Positions 23,935 to 32,238 of a stretch of DNA of 32,238 nucleotides are shown in pieces. The notes below the pieces were generated by a model that worked only from the letters and a program-made list of their open reading frames with translations, searched no databases and was not told the origin of the DNA. Origin of the DNA: an uncultured Formosa sp. (GTDB lineage: Bacteria; Bacteroidota; Bacteroidia; Flavobacteriales; Flavobacteriaceae); NCBI GenBank assembly GCA_902516685.1, contig CABXZJ010000008.1, forward strand, positions 1 to 32,238. The letters run 5' to 3'. Positions within the stretch are counted from its first letter, which is position 1; each line of letters begins with the position of its first letter. Both the position numbers and the translations under genes were made by a program.

Positions 23935-26766
23935 ATGAATAATTTTAACGAATATATAGATATAAAAGGCGCTCGTGTTCATAATCTAAAGGACATTGAT
24001 GTTAAAATACCCAGAAACCAATTAGTTGTAATCACAGGTTTATCAGGAAGTGGAAAATCTTCTTTGGCTTTTGACACAATTTATGCAGAAGGACAACGTC
24101 GGTATATTGAAACTTTTTCTGCCTATGCAAGACAATTCCTTGGTTCTCTGGAGCGACCCGATGTAGATAAAATTGATGGTCTATCTCCAGTTATTGCAAT
24201 TGAACAAAAAACAACCAGTAAGTCCCCGCGTTCCACTGTTGGAACTATTACCGAAATTTATGACTTTTTGAGATTGTTGTTTGCACGAGGTTCGAATGCT
24301 TACAGCTATGAAACAAATGAAAAGATGATCAGTTATGATGATGATCAAATAAAAGTACTCATCGCGGAGAGCTTTAAAAATAAAAAAATATCAATTCTAG
24401 CACCAACAGTGCGTTCAAGAAAAGGACATTATCGCGAGTTATTTGAACAAATTGCAAAACAAGGGTTTGTTAAAGTAAGAGTTGATGGTAAAATAATTGA
24501 TATCACTCCAGGAATGAGAGTAGATCGTTATAAAATGCACGACATTGAAATTGTTATAGATCGTTTAATTATAGATGAAAAAACACTAAACTCAAAACGC
24601 CTTGAAGAATCTATTTTAACAGGAATGAGTTATGGAGACAACATGATTATGGTATTTGATGAAGAACATAAAAAACCTCGCTATTTCAGTCGAAATTTAA
24701 TGTGTCCCTCAACAGGAATATCCTACCAAAATCCCGAACCAAATAATTTCTCATTTAACTCACCTAAAGGAGCTTGCCCAGATTGCAATGGAATTGGAAG
24801 TATGTATAAAATCAATGAAAAAAAAATTATACCAAATCCCAAATTATCTATTAAAAATGGAGGCCTTGCCCCTCAAGGGTCTCAAAAAAACTCCTGGATT
24901 TTTAAACAAATTGAATTAATTGCTAAAAGATATAAATTCAGTCTTTCAGATCCGATAAGTAAAATTCCTAAAGATGCATTAGAGCTAATTCTCTATGGAG
25001 GGAAAGATAAATTTTCAGTTGAAAGTAAATCTCTTGGAATTTCCAGAAATTATGATATTAATTTTGATGGAATTGCAAATTTTATAGAACACCAATACAA
25101 AAATTCAGATTCTAACAGCGTGAAGCGATGGGCTAAAAATTATATGGATAAAGTTAATTGCCCTTCTTGCAGTGGATCTAGATTAAACAAAGTATCAAGA
25201 TATTTTAAAATTAATAACAAAAATATTTCTGATCTAGTAGAAATGGATATAAGTGATTTAGCTATTTGGTTTAATGATCTACCTAATTATTTGTCTAAAA
25301 AGCAAAATATAATTGCTAAAGAAATAGTCAAAGAAATTAATACTCGACTTCAATTTTTGTTGGATGTTGGTTTAAATTATTTAAATCTTAATAGAAGTTC
25401 AAAAACATTGTCTGGAGGAGAATCGCAACGTATTCGTTTGGCAACACAAATTGGTTCTGAATTATTAGGGGTACTTTATATTTTAGACGAACCCAGTATT
25501 GGACTTCATCAAAGAGATAATCAAAAACTCATAAAGTCACTAATTTCTCTTAAAGATATTGGAAATTCTGTTATAGTAGTTGAACATGATAAAGAAATGA
25601 TTGAGAAAGCTGACTATGTAATAGACATTGGCCCCAATGCGGGTAAAAATGGGGGAGCCGTCATTAGTCAAGGAAGTCCAAAAGAATTAAAACTAGCCAA
25701 AACTATTACAGGCGCATATTTACGTGGAGAAATAGCTATTGATATACCAAAAAAAAGACGTAAAGGAAATGGTAAATTTTTAGAGCTTAAAGGTTGTACA
25801 GGAAATAATCTTAAGAATATTTCAATTAAAATACCACTAGGGACAATGCTCGGAGTAACTGGAGTTTCAGGAAGTGGTAAATCAACTCTAATAAATGAAA
25901 CACTCTACCCAATTTTAAATAATTTTTATTTTAACGGTGTTAAAGAACCTCTTCCCTACAAGTCAATAAAAGGATTAGAAAATTTAGATAAAGTTATTGA
26001 AATAAACCAAACTCCAATTGGAAGAACCCCAAGAAGTAATCCAGCAACTTACACTGGTGTTTTCGGAGAAATAAGAAATCTATTTTCAAAAATACCTGAA
26101 TCAATGATTAGAGGATATAAACCAGGCCGTTTTAGCTTTAACGTAAGTGGTGGAAGATGTGAGACATGTAAAGGAGGTGGTTTAAGACTTATTGAAATGA
26201 ATTTTCTGCCAGATATTTATGTTCAATGTGAAAGCTGCATGGGTAAACGTTTTAATCGTGAAACTTTAGAGATTAGATATAAAGGGAAATCTATAAGTGA
26301 TGTTCTAAATATGAACATTAATGAGGCTGTTGATTTTTTTGAAAAAATTCCAAAAATTCACAGAAAGCTCAAAACCATCAAAGATGTTGGGTTGGGGTAT
26401 ATAACTTTGGGTCAGCAAAGTACTACTCTCTCAGGAGGTGAAGCTCAAAGAATTAAATTAGCATCAGAATTAAGTAAACGTGATACCGGAAATACAATTT
26501 ATATTTTAGACGAACCAACGACTGGGCTTCATTTCGAGGATATTAGAATACTTCTAAAAGTTTTACATAAGCTGGTCGATAAAGGGAACTCAGTTATTAT
26601 TATTGAACACAACTTAGACGTCATTAAGACTGTTGACTACATTATTGATGTAGGTTTGGAGGGTGGTAAAGCAGGTGGGGAAATTATTGCTCATGGAACA
26701 CCAGAGGAAATAATCAAAAACAAAGTTAGCCATACTGCTAAGTATTTAAAAAAAGAGCTAATTTAG
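23935..26766 (+). CDS. uvrA: Excinuclease ABC subunit UvrA
   Basis: The 943-aa damage-recognition ATPase of nucleotide excision repair. It has two ABC ATPase modules: Walker A GLSGSGKS (35-42) and GVSGSGKS (643-650), and signatures LSGGESQRIRLA (from 492) and LSGGEAQRIKLA (from 832). The C-terminal zinc module is intact: Cys742-x2-Cys745-x19-Cys765-x2-Cys768. The first zinc module has Cys257 followed by PST where the family often has a second Cys, then Cys281 and Cys284, so it shows only three of four ligands. A third CPSC (in NCPSCSGSRL) is normal. Gap of 18 nt to the LOG gene downstream; likely one unit. Confidence 0.97.
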   Translation: MNNFNEYIDIKGARVHNLKDIDVKIPRNQLVVITGLSGSGKSSLAFDTIYAEGQRRYIETFSAYARQFLGSLERPDVDKIDGLSPVIAIEQKTTSKSPRSTVGTITEIYDFLRLLFARGSNAYSYETNEKMISYDDDQIKVLIAESFKNKKISILAPTVRSRKGHYRELFEQIAKQGFVKVRVDGKIIDITPGMRVDRYKMHDIEIVIDRLIIDEKTLNSKRLEESILTGMSYGDNMIMVFDEEHKKPRYFSRNLMCPSTGISYQNPEPNNFSFNSPKGACPDCNGIGSMYKINEKKIIPNPKLSIKNGGLAPQGSQKNSWIFKQIELIAKRYKFSLSDPISKIPKDALELILYGGKDKFSVESKSLGISRNYDINFDGIANFIEHQYKNSDSNSVKRWAKNYMDKVNCPSCSGSRLNKVSRYFKINNKNISDLVEMDISDLAIWFNDLPNYLSKKQNIIAKEIVKEINTRLQFLLDVGLNYLNLNRSSKTLSGGESQRIRLATQIGSELLGVLYILDEPSIGLHQRDNQKLIKSLISLKDIGNSVIVVEHDKEMIEKADYVIDIGPNAGKNGGAVISQGSPKELKLAKTITGAYLRGEIAIDIPKKRRKGNGKFLELKGCTGNNLKNISIKIPLGTMLGVTGVSGSGKSTLINETLYPILNNFYFNGVKEPLPYKSIKGLENLDKVIEINQTPIGRTPRSNPATYTGVFGEIRNLFSKIPESMIRGYKPGRFSFNVSGGRCETCKGGGLRLIEMNFLPDIYVQCESCMGKRFNRETLEIRYKGKSISDVLNMNINEAVDFFEKIPKIHRKLKTIKDVGLGYITLGQQSTTLSGGEAQRIKLASELSKRDTGNTIYILDEPTTGLHFEDIRILLKVLHKLVDKGNSVIIIEHNLDVIKTVDYIIDVGLEGGKAGGEIIAHGTPEEIIKNKVSHTAKYLKKELI

Positions 26767-26784
26767 ACGATATATAATTCTATT

Positions 26785-27471
26785 ATGAGACTACAACACC
26801 ACAAAAGCTGGAATGAGATAAAAACTAATGATTCTTGGGCATTATTTAAAATAATGGGTGAATTTGTTAATGGTTTTGAAAAGATGAGTAAAATTGGACC
26901 TTGTGTTTCAATTTTTGGGTCAGCTAGGACTCCTGAAACCTCTGAATATTATAAATTAGCTGTTAATACTGCAAAATCAATTGTAAAAGCTGGATATGGA
27001 GTAATTACTGGAGGAGGCCCCGGGATAATGGAAGCTGCTAATAAAGGTGCTAAAGAAGCCGGTGGGACTTCAGTCGGTCTAAATATTGAATTACCTTTTG
27101 AACAAAAGGATAACCAATATATTGATTCAGATAAAAGTCTCGATTTTGACTATTTTTTTGTCAGAAAAGTAATGTTTGTTAAGTATTCGCAAGGATTTGT
27201 TGTTATGCCGGGCGGAGTTGGAACTTTAGATGAATTGTTTGAAGCAGTAACTTTAATTCAAACAAATAAAATAGAAAAATTTCCTATAATAATGGTTGGA
27301 ACATCGTATTGGGAGGGATTAATTGAATGGATAAAAGAGGTTTTATTAGAAAAAAACCAAGCAATTAGCCCTGAAGATATGGACTTAATTAATATAGTTG
27401 ATACTCCAGAAGAAGTTACAGAAATTCTAGATGCTTTTTACAAACAATATCAACTTAGCCCAAATTTTTGA
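26785..27471 (+). CDS. LOG-family protein (YvdD/TIGR00730-type phosphoribohydrolase)
   Basis: The 228-aa Rossmann-like protein has the two LOG signatures: GGGPGIMEAAN (76-86) and PGGVGTLDE (142-150), with VSIFGSAR at the first strand (41-48). Members hydrolyse nucleoside 5'-monophosphates to base and ribose-5-phosphate; plant LOG proteins act on cytokinin nucleotides, but bacterial ones such as this are of broader, mostly unproven role. The gene is 18 nt after uvrA and its TGA stop overlaps the TTG start of the next ORF (TTGA), a pattern of translational coupling. Confidence 0.93.
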   Translation: MRLQHHKSWNEIKTNDSWALFKIMGEFVNGFEKMSKIGPCVSIFGSARTPETSEYYKLAVNTAKSIVKAGYGVITGGGPGIMEAANKGAKEAGGTSVGLNIELPFEQKDNQYIDSDKSLDFDYFFVRKVMFVKYSQGFVVMPGGVGTLDELFEAVTLIQTNKIEKFPIIMVGTSYWEGLIEWIKEVLLEKNQAISPEDMDLINIVDTPEEVTEILDAFYKQYQLSPNF

Positions 27472-30329
27472 TTAATATTATTTATCTAAATAAAATAGCT
27501 CGATTTAAACTTTTGTCTTTAGTTTTTTTATTAGCGTGCCTTACTAATGAAATAAAGGCACAAAATAAAATTAAAGTTAATGCGATTGTTAATACACTAG
27601 ATAATGAGATTAATATTGATCAAACAATATCTTACACAAATACATCCAAAACAACACTTAACGAAATTTATTTGAATGATTGGATTTCAAGCTACAGTAG
27701 AAGCGACTCAAAATTAGTTAAGAAATTATTAAACGAATTTAACACTGATTTATACGTAGCAAATAAAAAAAATAGAGGTTATACAAATATTGAGTCAATA
27801 TTTGACAAATACAACAATAAACTGAGTTTTTCTCGAGAGTCCTCAAATTATGATATGATAAAAATTATATTAAAAAAACCATTAAAACCGAATAATGTAA
27901 TTAATCTAAGCTTGCAATATTCTCTAATTATTCAAAGTGATAATTTTACGAGTTATGGAAAGACAAAAGAAAACAATTATATCTTAAATAGCTGGTTTTT
28001 AACTCCTGCAGTATTTGATGGTGAATGGAAATTATACAGTAATTTAAATTTTGATAGTCCATATACTACAAAATCAAACATTAATTTATCCATTGATGTA
28101 CCCAAATCCCATCAAGTGTATTCTGAATTAAATATCCAAAAAAAAACAACTTCAGAAAATAGAGTTCAATATCATTATGTTGGAGAAAAAATAAAAAATC
28201 ATAAAGTTTATATAACTAAAGAAAAGTTTAGAAATTTTAAATCTGATTCAATCAACATTGTTACAAATATTATTAATAAAAATATTGATTCATTAAAAGA
28301 AATTGAAATATTTAATAAAGTGAATGCTTTTGTAAAGCAAAATATACCTAAAGCACCAAAAAATAAAATTATAATATCAAGGGTAGATCTAAAAAAAAAT
28401 AATCTTTATGGATTAGCCTTATTACCCGATTTTCTATCTCCATTCCCGAAGGACTTTAAATATGAATTAGTTATTGCAAAAAATATTATTAAAAATCAAT
28501 TAGATCAAATATTTGATACTGACCCAAGAAAAGAATATTGGCTGAAAAATGGATTTCAAATGCTTTTATTAATTCGCTACTTGGATACTTATTATCCAAA
28601 TCAAAAACTTATTGGAAAATTAGCTGATTTTTGGGGGATTCGAAATTATAACTTTTCAAAGCTTAATTATTCTGAACAATACCGCCTTACCTACTATCAA
28701 ATGATTCGTACCGGCAGAGACCAGGCGTTGACAACTCCAAAATCCAAATTATTAAGTTTTAATGAACGTTTCACTTCTTACTACAAATCAGCCATAGGTT
28801 TAATGTATTTGAAAAATCATATTGGTAATCAAGATGAAATTAGTTGGATTAAAGATTTTTTAATAAAAGAAAAAGGAGAAATTACTTCAATTGAAAATTT
28901 TAAATCTTTTTTGTTAGATAAAACGAATAAGAATTTAGATTGGTTTTTTAAAAATTTTATTTCTGAATCTTTTAGTTCAGATTATAAAATTAAATCAATT
29001 TATTTAAAAAATGATTCCGTAAAAATAAGAATCAAAAATTTAAATAACGGAGCTTACCCAGTCACTATTACTTCAATGAAAGACGGAAAATCAATAAAAT
29101 CAAAATGGCTTGAAGGATTCTCCAATTTTAAAACGATAACAATCCCAAATACTAAAGCTGACAAATTTGTTTTAAACTATAAACATGAATCACCAGAATT
29201 TAATAGAAAAAATAATTGGAAATCAGTTGGAAATACAATTCTAAATAAACCATTACAAATACGAATCTTTAGAGATATTCAAGATCCTGATTTTAATCAA
29301 CTGAATATTATGCCTGTGGTTGAATTTCAAAACGTTTATGATGGTTTCAAAATTGGATTAAATATTAATAACAGAAGCCTTATTGCCAAACCATTAGTTT
29401 ATGCATTAGTTCCCACTTTTGGAACTAGATCAAATAATCTTGCTGGAAATGCTAAAGTTATTTACAACAGATTCTATGAAAATAAAAAATTATATAATTC
29501 GATGATAGGTTTTACATTTGACCGTTCAAGTTTTGACTATGGTGCTTTCATAACAAAAATTCAACCTTTTGCTCAATTTAGTTTCAGATCTAATGATGAT
29601 TTACGCTCCAATTCAGTAGATCACTTACAGTTTAGATATATTAATATTCAAAAAGATAATTCTAGAAGCATATTAGACAAAAATGATATACCACCATATA
29701 AGATTTTTAATTTACGCTATATAAGTTTAGATAACAATATAGCAAATTTTAAAAACTGGTCGGCTGACATTCAATTATCAAAAAGATTCGGTAAAATAAA
29801 TTTTAATTATGAAATACGAAAACGTACTCCAAAAAATCAACAATATAAGTTTAGACTGTTTACAGGTGTTTTTATATACAATAAATTACCAACAAACGAA
29901 ACCAGTTTTAATTATGCATTAGATAGACCCATTAATTATCTATTTGATTATAATTATTTAGGGCAATCAGAATCTTCAGGATTTTTATCTCAACAATTAG
30001 TTATCGCTGAAGGCGGTTTCAAGTCTAAATTGGAGCCTGCATTTGCCAATCAATGGATTACTTCTATTAATACAAGTGCATCAATTTGGCGTTATATTCA
30101 GGCATATGTTGATTTAGGATATGTCAAAAATCGAGGGAACCAGCCGTTTTTTGCCTATGGTTCTGGAGTTAGATTGGATTTAATAATTGATTATTTCGAA
30201 CTTTATTTTCCTGTATATTCAAATTTAGGCTGGGAAATTAATCAATCTAATTATTCTGAAAAAATACGTTTTGTACTTACAACTGATATTTCAAAATTAG
30301 CTTCATTGTTTACTAGGAAGTGGTTTTAA
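27468..30329 (+). CDS. Large exported protein: M1-peptidase-like fold without zinc site, C-terminal beta-barrel-like segment
   Basis: The 953-aa product begins at a TTG overlapping the preceding stop; this start gives a signal peptide (LLSLVFLLACLTNEIKA, cleaved before Gln32), and the next in-frame ATG (residue 130) is far too late. The first about 200 residues look like the M1 aminopeptidase N-domain (INIDQTISYTNTSKTTLNEIYL). About residues 335-365 align with the M1 active site, but HExxH becomes Lys338-Asn-Ile-Ile-Lys342 and the WLNEGF glutamate becomes Asn361 (WLKNGF). All zinc ligands and the catalytic Glu are absent. From about 600 onward, alternating aromatic strands and the final aromatic Phe (KWF) suggest an outer-membrane barrel. 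It is probably a non-enzymatic surface protein. Confidence 0.7.
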   Translation: MINIIYLNKIARFKLLSLVFLLACLTNEIKAQNKIKVNAIVNTLDNEINIDQTISYTNTSKTTLNEIYLNDWISSYSRSDSKLVKKLLNEFNTDLYVANKKNRGYTNIESIFDKYNNKLSFSRESSNYDMIKIILKKPLKPNNVINLSLQYSLIIQSDNFTSYGKTKENNYILNSWFLTPAVFDGEWKLYSNLNFDSPYTTKSNINLSIDVPKSHQVYSELNIQKKTTSENRVQYHYVGEKIKNHKVYITKEKFRNFKSDSINIVTNIINKNIDSLKEIEIFNKVNAFVKQNIPKAPKNKIIISRVDLKKNNLYGLALLPDFLSPFPKDFKYELVIAKNIIKNQLDQIFDTDPRKEYWLKNGFQMLLLIRYLDTYYPNQKLIGKLADFWGIRNYNFSKLNYSEQYRLTYYQMIRTGRDQALTTPKSKLLSFNERFTSYYKSAIGLMYLKNHIGNQDEISWIKDFLIKEKGEITSIENFKSFLLDKTNKNLDWFFKNFISESFSSDYKIKSIYLKNDSVKIRIKNLNNGAYPVTITSMKDGKSIKSKWLEGFSNFKTITIPNTKADKFVLNYKHESPEFNRKNNWKSVGNTILNKPLQIRIFRDIQDPDFNQLNIMPVVEFQNVYDGFKIGLNINNRSLIAKPLVYALVPTFGTRSNNLAGNAKVIYNRFYENKKLYNSMIGFTFDRSSFDYGAFITKIQPFAQFSFRSNDDLRSNSVDHLQFRYINIQKDNSRSILDKNDIPPYKIFNLRYISLDNNIANFKNWSADIQLSKRFGKINFNYEIRKRTPKNQQYKFRLFTGVFIYNKLPTNETSFNYALDRPINYLFDYNYLGQSESSGFLSQQLVIAEGGFKSKLEPAFANQWITSINTSASIWRYIQAYVDLGYVKNRGNQPFFAYGSGVRLDLIIDYFELYFPVYSNLGWEINQSNYSEKIRFVLTTDISKLASLFTRKWF

Positions 30330-30434
30330 AATTGTATGCCACCAAAAATCATATTGTAAAAATTTACAGTAAAGTTTATAGTATTTAAATAGTCATTTTA
30401 TGAAAGATTAGAAAAAGTTGAAATAAGTTGAAGA

Positions 30435-30465
30435 TTGTTCATACAGCTATTAATGCGTATATTTG
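30435..30465 (+). promoter_or_regulatory. Promoter of the E1 dehydrogenase gene
   Basis: TTG (30435-30437), 20 nt, then TATATTTG (30458-30465), a full TAnnTTTG match. The ATG at 30481 is 15 nt downstream, so the leader would be very short. Confidence 0.5.
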
Positions 30466-30480
30466 CAAAAATCTTTTTTT

Positions 30481-32238
30481 ATGATAGAAAAAGGAAGCCT
30501 AACAGAAAATATTACCTTTGAGCAGTTTAAAAATGAAATTATAGGGGACTATAGAATTGCTGTCTTAAGTAGAGAATGTAGTATACTTGGAAGACGTGAA
30601 GTTCTTACTGGTAAAGCTAAATTTGGAATTTTTGGGGGTGGAAAAGAATTACCACAAATTGCTTGGGCAAAATCTTTCAAAAAAGGAGATTTTAGATCAG
30701 GATATTACAGGGACCAAACATTTATGATGGCTATTGGAAAGCTCTCACCTGAACAATTCTTCGCAGGGCTTTACGCACACACAGATATTGAATTTGATCC
30801 AATGAGCGCTGGACGGCAAATGGGAGGCCATTTTCTAACTCATTCACTAGACGATAATTTTAAATGGAAAAATTTAACAACCCAAAAGAATTCAAGCGCT
30901 GATATATCCCCTACTGCATCACAAATGCCAAGACTATTAGGACTTGCTCAAGCATCGAAAGTTTATAAAAACATTAAGGGTTATGATTCTTCAAAATTTT
31001 CTGATGGCGGAAACGAAGTTGCTTGGGGTACTATTGGAAATGCAAGCACAAGTGAAGGAGTATTTTTTGAAACATTTAATGCTGCTGGTGTGCTTCAAGT
31101 TCCAATGGTAATAAGTGTTTGGGATGATGACTACGGAATATCTGTTCATGCGAAACACCAAACAACCAAAGAAAATATTTCAAAAATTTTAAAAGGATTC
31201 CAAAGATCTAAAAACGAAAAAGGATATGAAATATTCAATGTTAAAGGATGGGATTATCCGTCTTTGATTGATTGTTACGAAAAGGCGAGTCAAATTGCAA
31301 GAAATGAGCATGTACCCATACTAATTCATGTTGAAGAGCTAACACAGCCACAAGGGCATTCCACATCTGGTTCACACGAAAGATATAAAAACCCCAAACG
31401 ACTTAAATGGGAAAAAGAAAATGATTGTAATTTAAAATTTAGAGAATGGATAATTTTAAACAATATTGCATCTAATGAAGAACTTTTTGATTTAGAAAAA
31501 GAAATAAAGTCACAGGTGAAAAAATCTAAGACCAAAGCTTGGAGTGATTTTTTAAAGCCCATCATTGAAAATAAAGAAACATTAATTTCATTGTTAAACT
31601 CAGTTGCAGTAAAATCTCCTCAAAGAGTTTTAATTGAAAAAGAAATTGAAAAACTTAAATCTATTAATGAACCAATAAAAAAAGACATTCTTACTACTGC
31701 AAGAGATGTCTTAAAATTCATAATAAATGATAATAATAATGAAAAAAATATGCTCATTAATTGGATTAATCAATATTCAAAAACTGAGCAATCAAATTAT
31801 AGTAGCTTATTATATAGCGAATCGAATATAAGCGCTGAGAAAATAATACCAGTTCAGCCCTCATATCCAGTAGAAACCGAATTTGTTGATGGTCGTATAA
31901 TAATACGTGACAATTTCGATGAAATATTTTCAAAATACCCTGAAGTTTTGATATTCGGGCAAGATTCAGGTGCTATTGGAGATGTCAATCAAGGTTTAGA
32001 GGGGTTACAAGAAAAATATGGCTCAGTTCGTGTAGCTGATGTTGGAATAAGAGAAGCTACGATTATAGGTCAAGGAATTGGGATGGCTATGCGTGGGCTC
32101 CGCCCAATCGCAGAAATACAATATTTAGATTATTTAATTTATGCTCTGCAAATAATTAGTGATGATCTTGCCACTTTGCATTATAGGACATTGGGTAAAC
32201 AAAAAGCTCCGATGATTATTAGAACTAGAGGTCATAGA
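30481..32238 (+). CDS. Fused alpha/beta E1 component of a 2-oxoacid dehydrogenase (partial at window end)
   Basis: An uninterrupted frame of 586 codons runs from ATG 30481 to the window edge. The N-terminal part is an E1-alpha-like thiamine diphosphate domain: YYRDQTFMMA, MSAGRQMGGHF, WGTIGNASTSEGVFFETFNAAG, VPMVISVWDDDYGI, LTQPQGHSTSGSHERY. The second part begins an E1-beta-like transketolase domain: DNFDEIFSKYPEVLIFGQDSG, VADVGIREATIIGQGIGMAMRGLRPIAEIQY. Such single-chain E1 proteins in Bacteroidota are annotated as 2-oxoisovalerate (branched-chain) or related E1 enzymes, acting with E2 and E3. Asn187 in GNAST stands where related proteins, as I recall them, have Asp (GDAST) in the Mg-ThDP motif. 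The C-terminus lies outside the window. Confidence 0.92.
   Translation, partial: MIEKGSLTENITFEQFKNEIIGDYRIAVLSRECSILGRREVLTGKAKFGIFGGGKELPQIAWAKSFKKGDFRSGYYRDQTFMMAIGKLSPEQFFAGLYAHTDIEFDPMSAGRQMGGHFLTHSLDDNFKWKNLTTQKNSSADISPTASQMPRLLGLAQASKVYKNIKGYDSSKFSDGGNEVAWGTIGNASTSEGVFFETFNAAGVLQVPMVISVWDDDYGISVHAKHQTTKENISKILKGFQRSKNEKGYEIFNVKGWDYPSLIDCYEKASQIARNEHVPILIHVEELTQPQGHSTSGSHERYKNPKRLKWEKENDCNLKFREWIILNNIASNEELFDLEKEIKSQVKKSKTKAWSDFLKPIIENKETLISLLNSVAVKSPQRVLIEKEIEKLKSINEPIKKDILTTARDVLKFIINDNNNEKNMLINWINQYSKTEQSNYSSLLYSESNISAEKIIPVQPSYPVETEFVDGRIIIRDNFDEIFSKYPEVLIFGQDSGAIGDVNQGLEGLQEKYGSVRVADVGIREATIIGQGIGMAMRGLRPIAEIQYLDYLIYALQIISDDLATLHYRTLGKQKAPMIIRTRGHR

Noticed and set aside
18763..26766. 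RecG, UvrD-type helicase and UvrA close together, suggesting a defence island
   Set aside because: All are full-length housekeeping repair proteins of normal architecture and no nuclease, methylase or other defence partner is present.
31326..31565. 79-codon frame opposite the E1 gene
   Set aside because: Antisense to conserved E1 sequence, no independent support.
1..32238. tRNA or rRNA genes, CRISPR arrays, insertion sequences, integrases
   Set aside because: Read through for cloverleaf-like segments, regular repeats and transposase or recombinase motifs; none found.

Overview
The window looks like a chromosomal segment of a marine-type member of the Flavobacteriia (Bacteroidota). The DNA is strongly AT-rich. 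Several genes carry Bacteroidota-specific traits: type IX secretion (T9SS) C-terminal sorting domains, TAnnTTTG-type promoter elements in place of TATAAT boxes, a DUF4369-TlpA lipoprotein, and a single-chain fused E1 2-oxoacid dehydrogenase. Intergenic gaps are short, and convergent genes overlap at their stop codons. No rRNA, tRNA, CRISPR array, insertion sequence or integrase gene was seen.

Layout. 1-3594: housekeeping genes (end of dnaX, a miaE-like tRNA hydroxylase, pdxH, a broken DUF3784-like membrane gene, and an E. coli-type dld). 3744-13083: an accessory block of exported proteins. It holds a small secreted protein of unknown role, a PNGase F-type glycoamidase lipoprotein, a T9SS adhesin-like protein, an NTF2-fold lipoprotein, a secreted esterase, a dead MORN-repeat gene, an unannotated 55-aa membrane peptide, and two T9SS beta-propeller/FG-GAP proteins. 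13144-21392: mnmE, a TlpA-like redoxin, a rhomboid protease, an LpxL-like acyltransferase, glmM, recG and a small membrane protein. 21536-27471: a UvrD/PcrA-type helicase, uvrA and a LOG-family protein. 27468-30329: a large exported protein with an M1-peptidase-like fold and C-terminal barrel-like segment whose zinc ligands appear to be lost. 30481-end: the first 586 codons of a fused alpha/beta E1 2-oxoacid dehydrogenase.

Most notable points. (1) The PNGase F homologue retains all three catalytic acids but is built as a lipoprotein with two added Ig-like domains, which suggests surface-anchored removal of N-glycans from eukaryotic (for example algal) glycoproteins. (2) A 25-bp direct repeat (one mismatch) has one copy on the last codons and stop of mnmE and the second about 1.74 kb away, bracketing a single T9SS surface-protein gene. 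The 3' end of mnmE is a known integration hotspot, so this resembles an att-flanked island remnant. (3) The same interval holds gene relics and reused modules: a MORN/YwqK-like pseudogene reading in frame into the esterase, recurring signal-peptide starts, and near-identical sorting domains on unrelated bodies. Together these suggest ongoing turnover of surface-protein genes downstream of mnmE.
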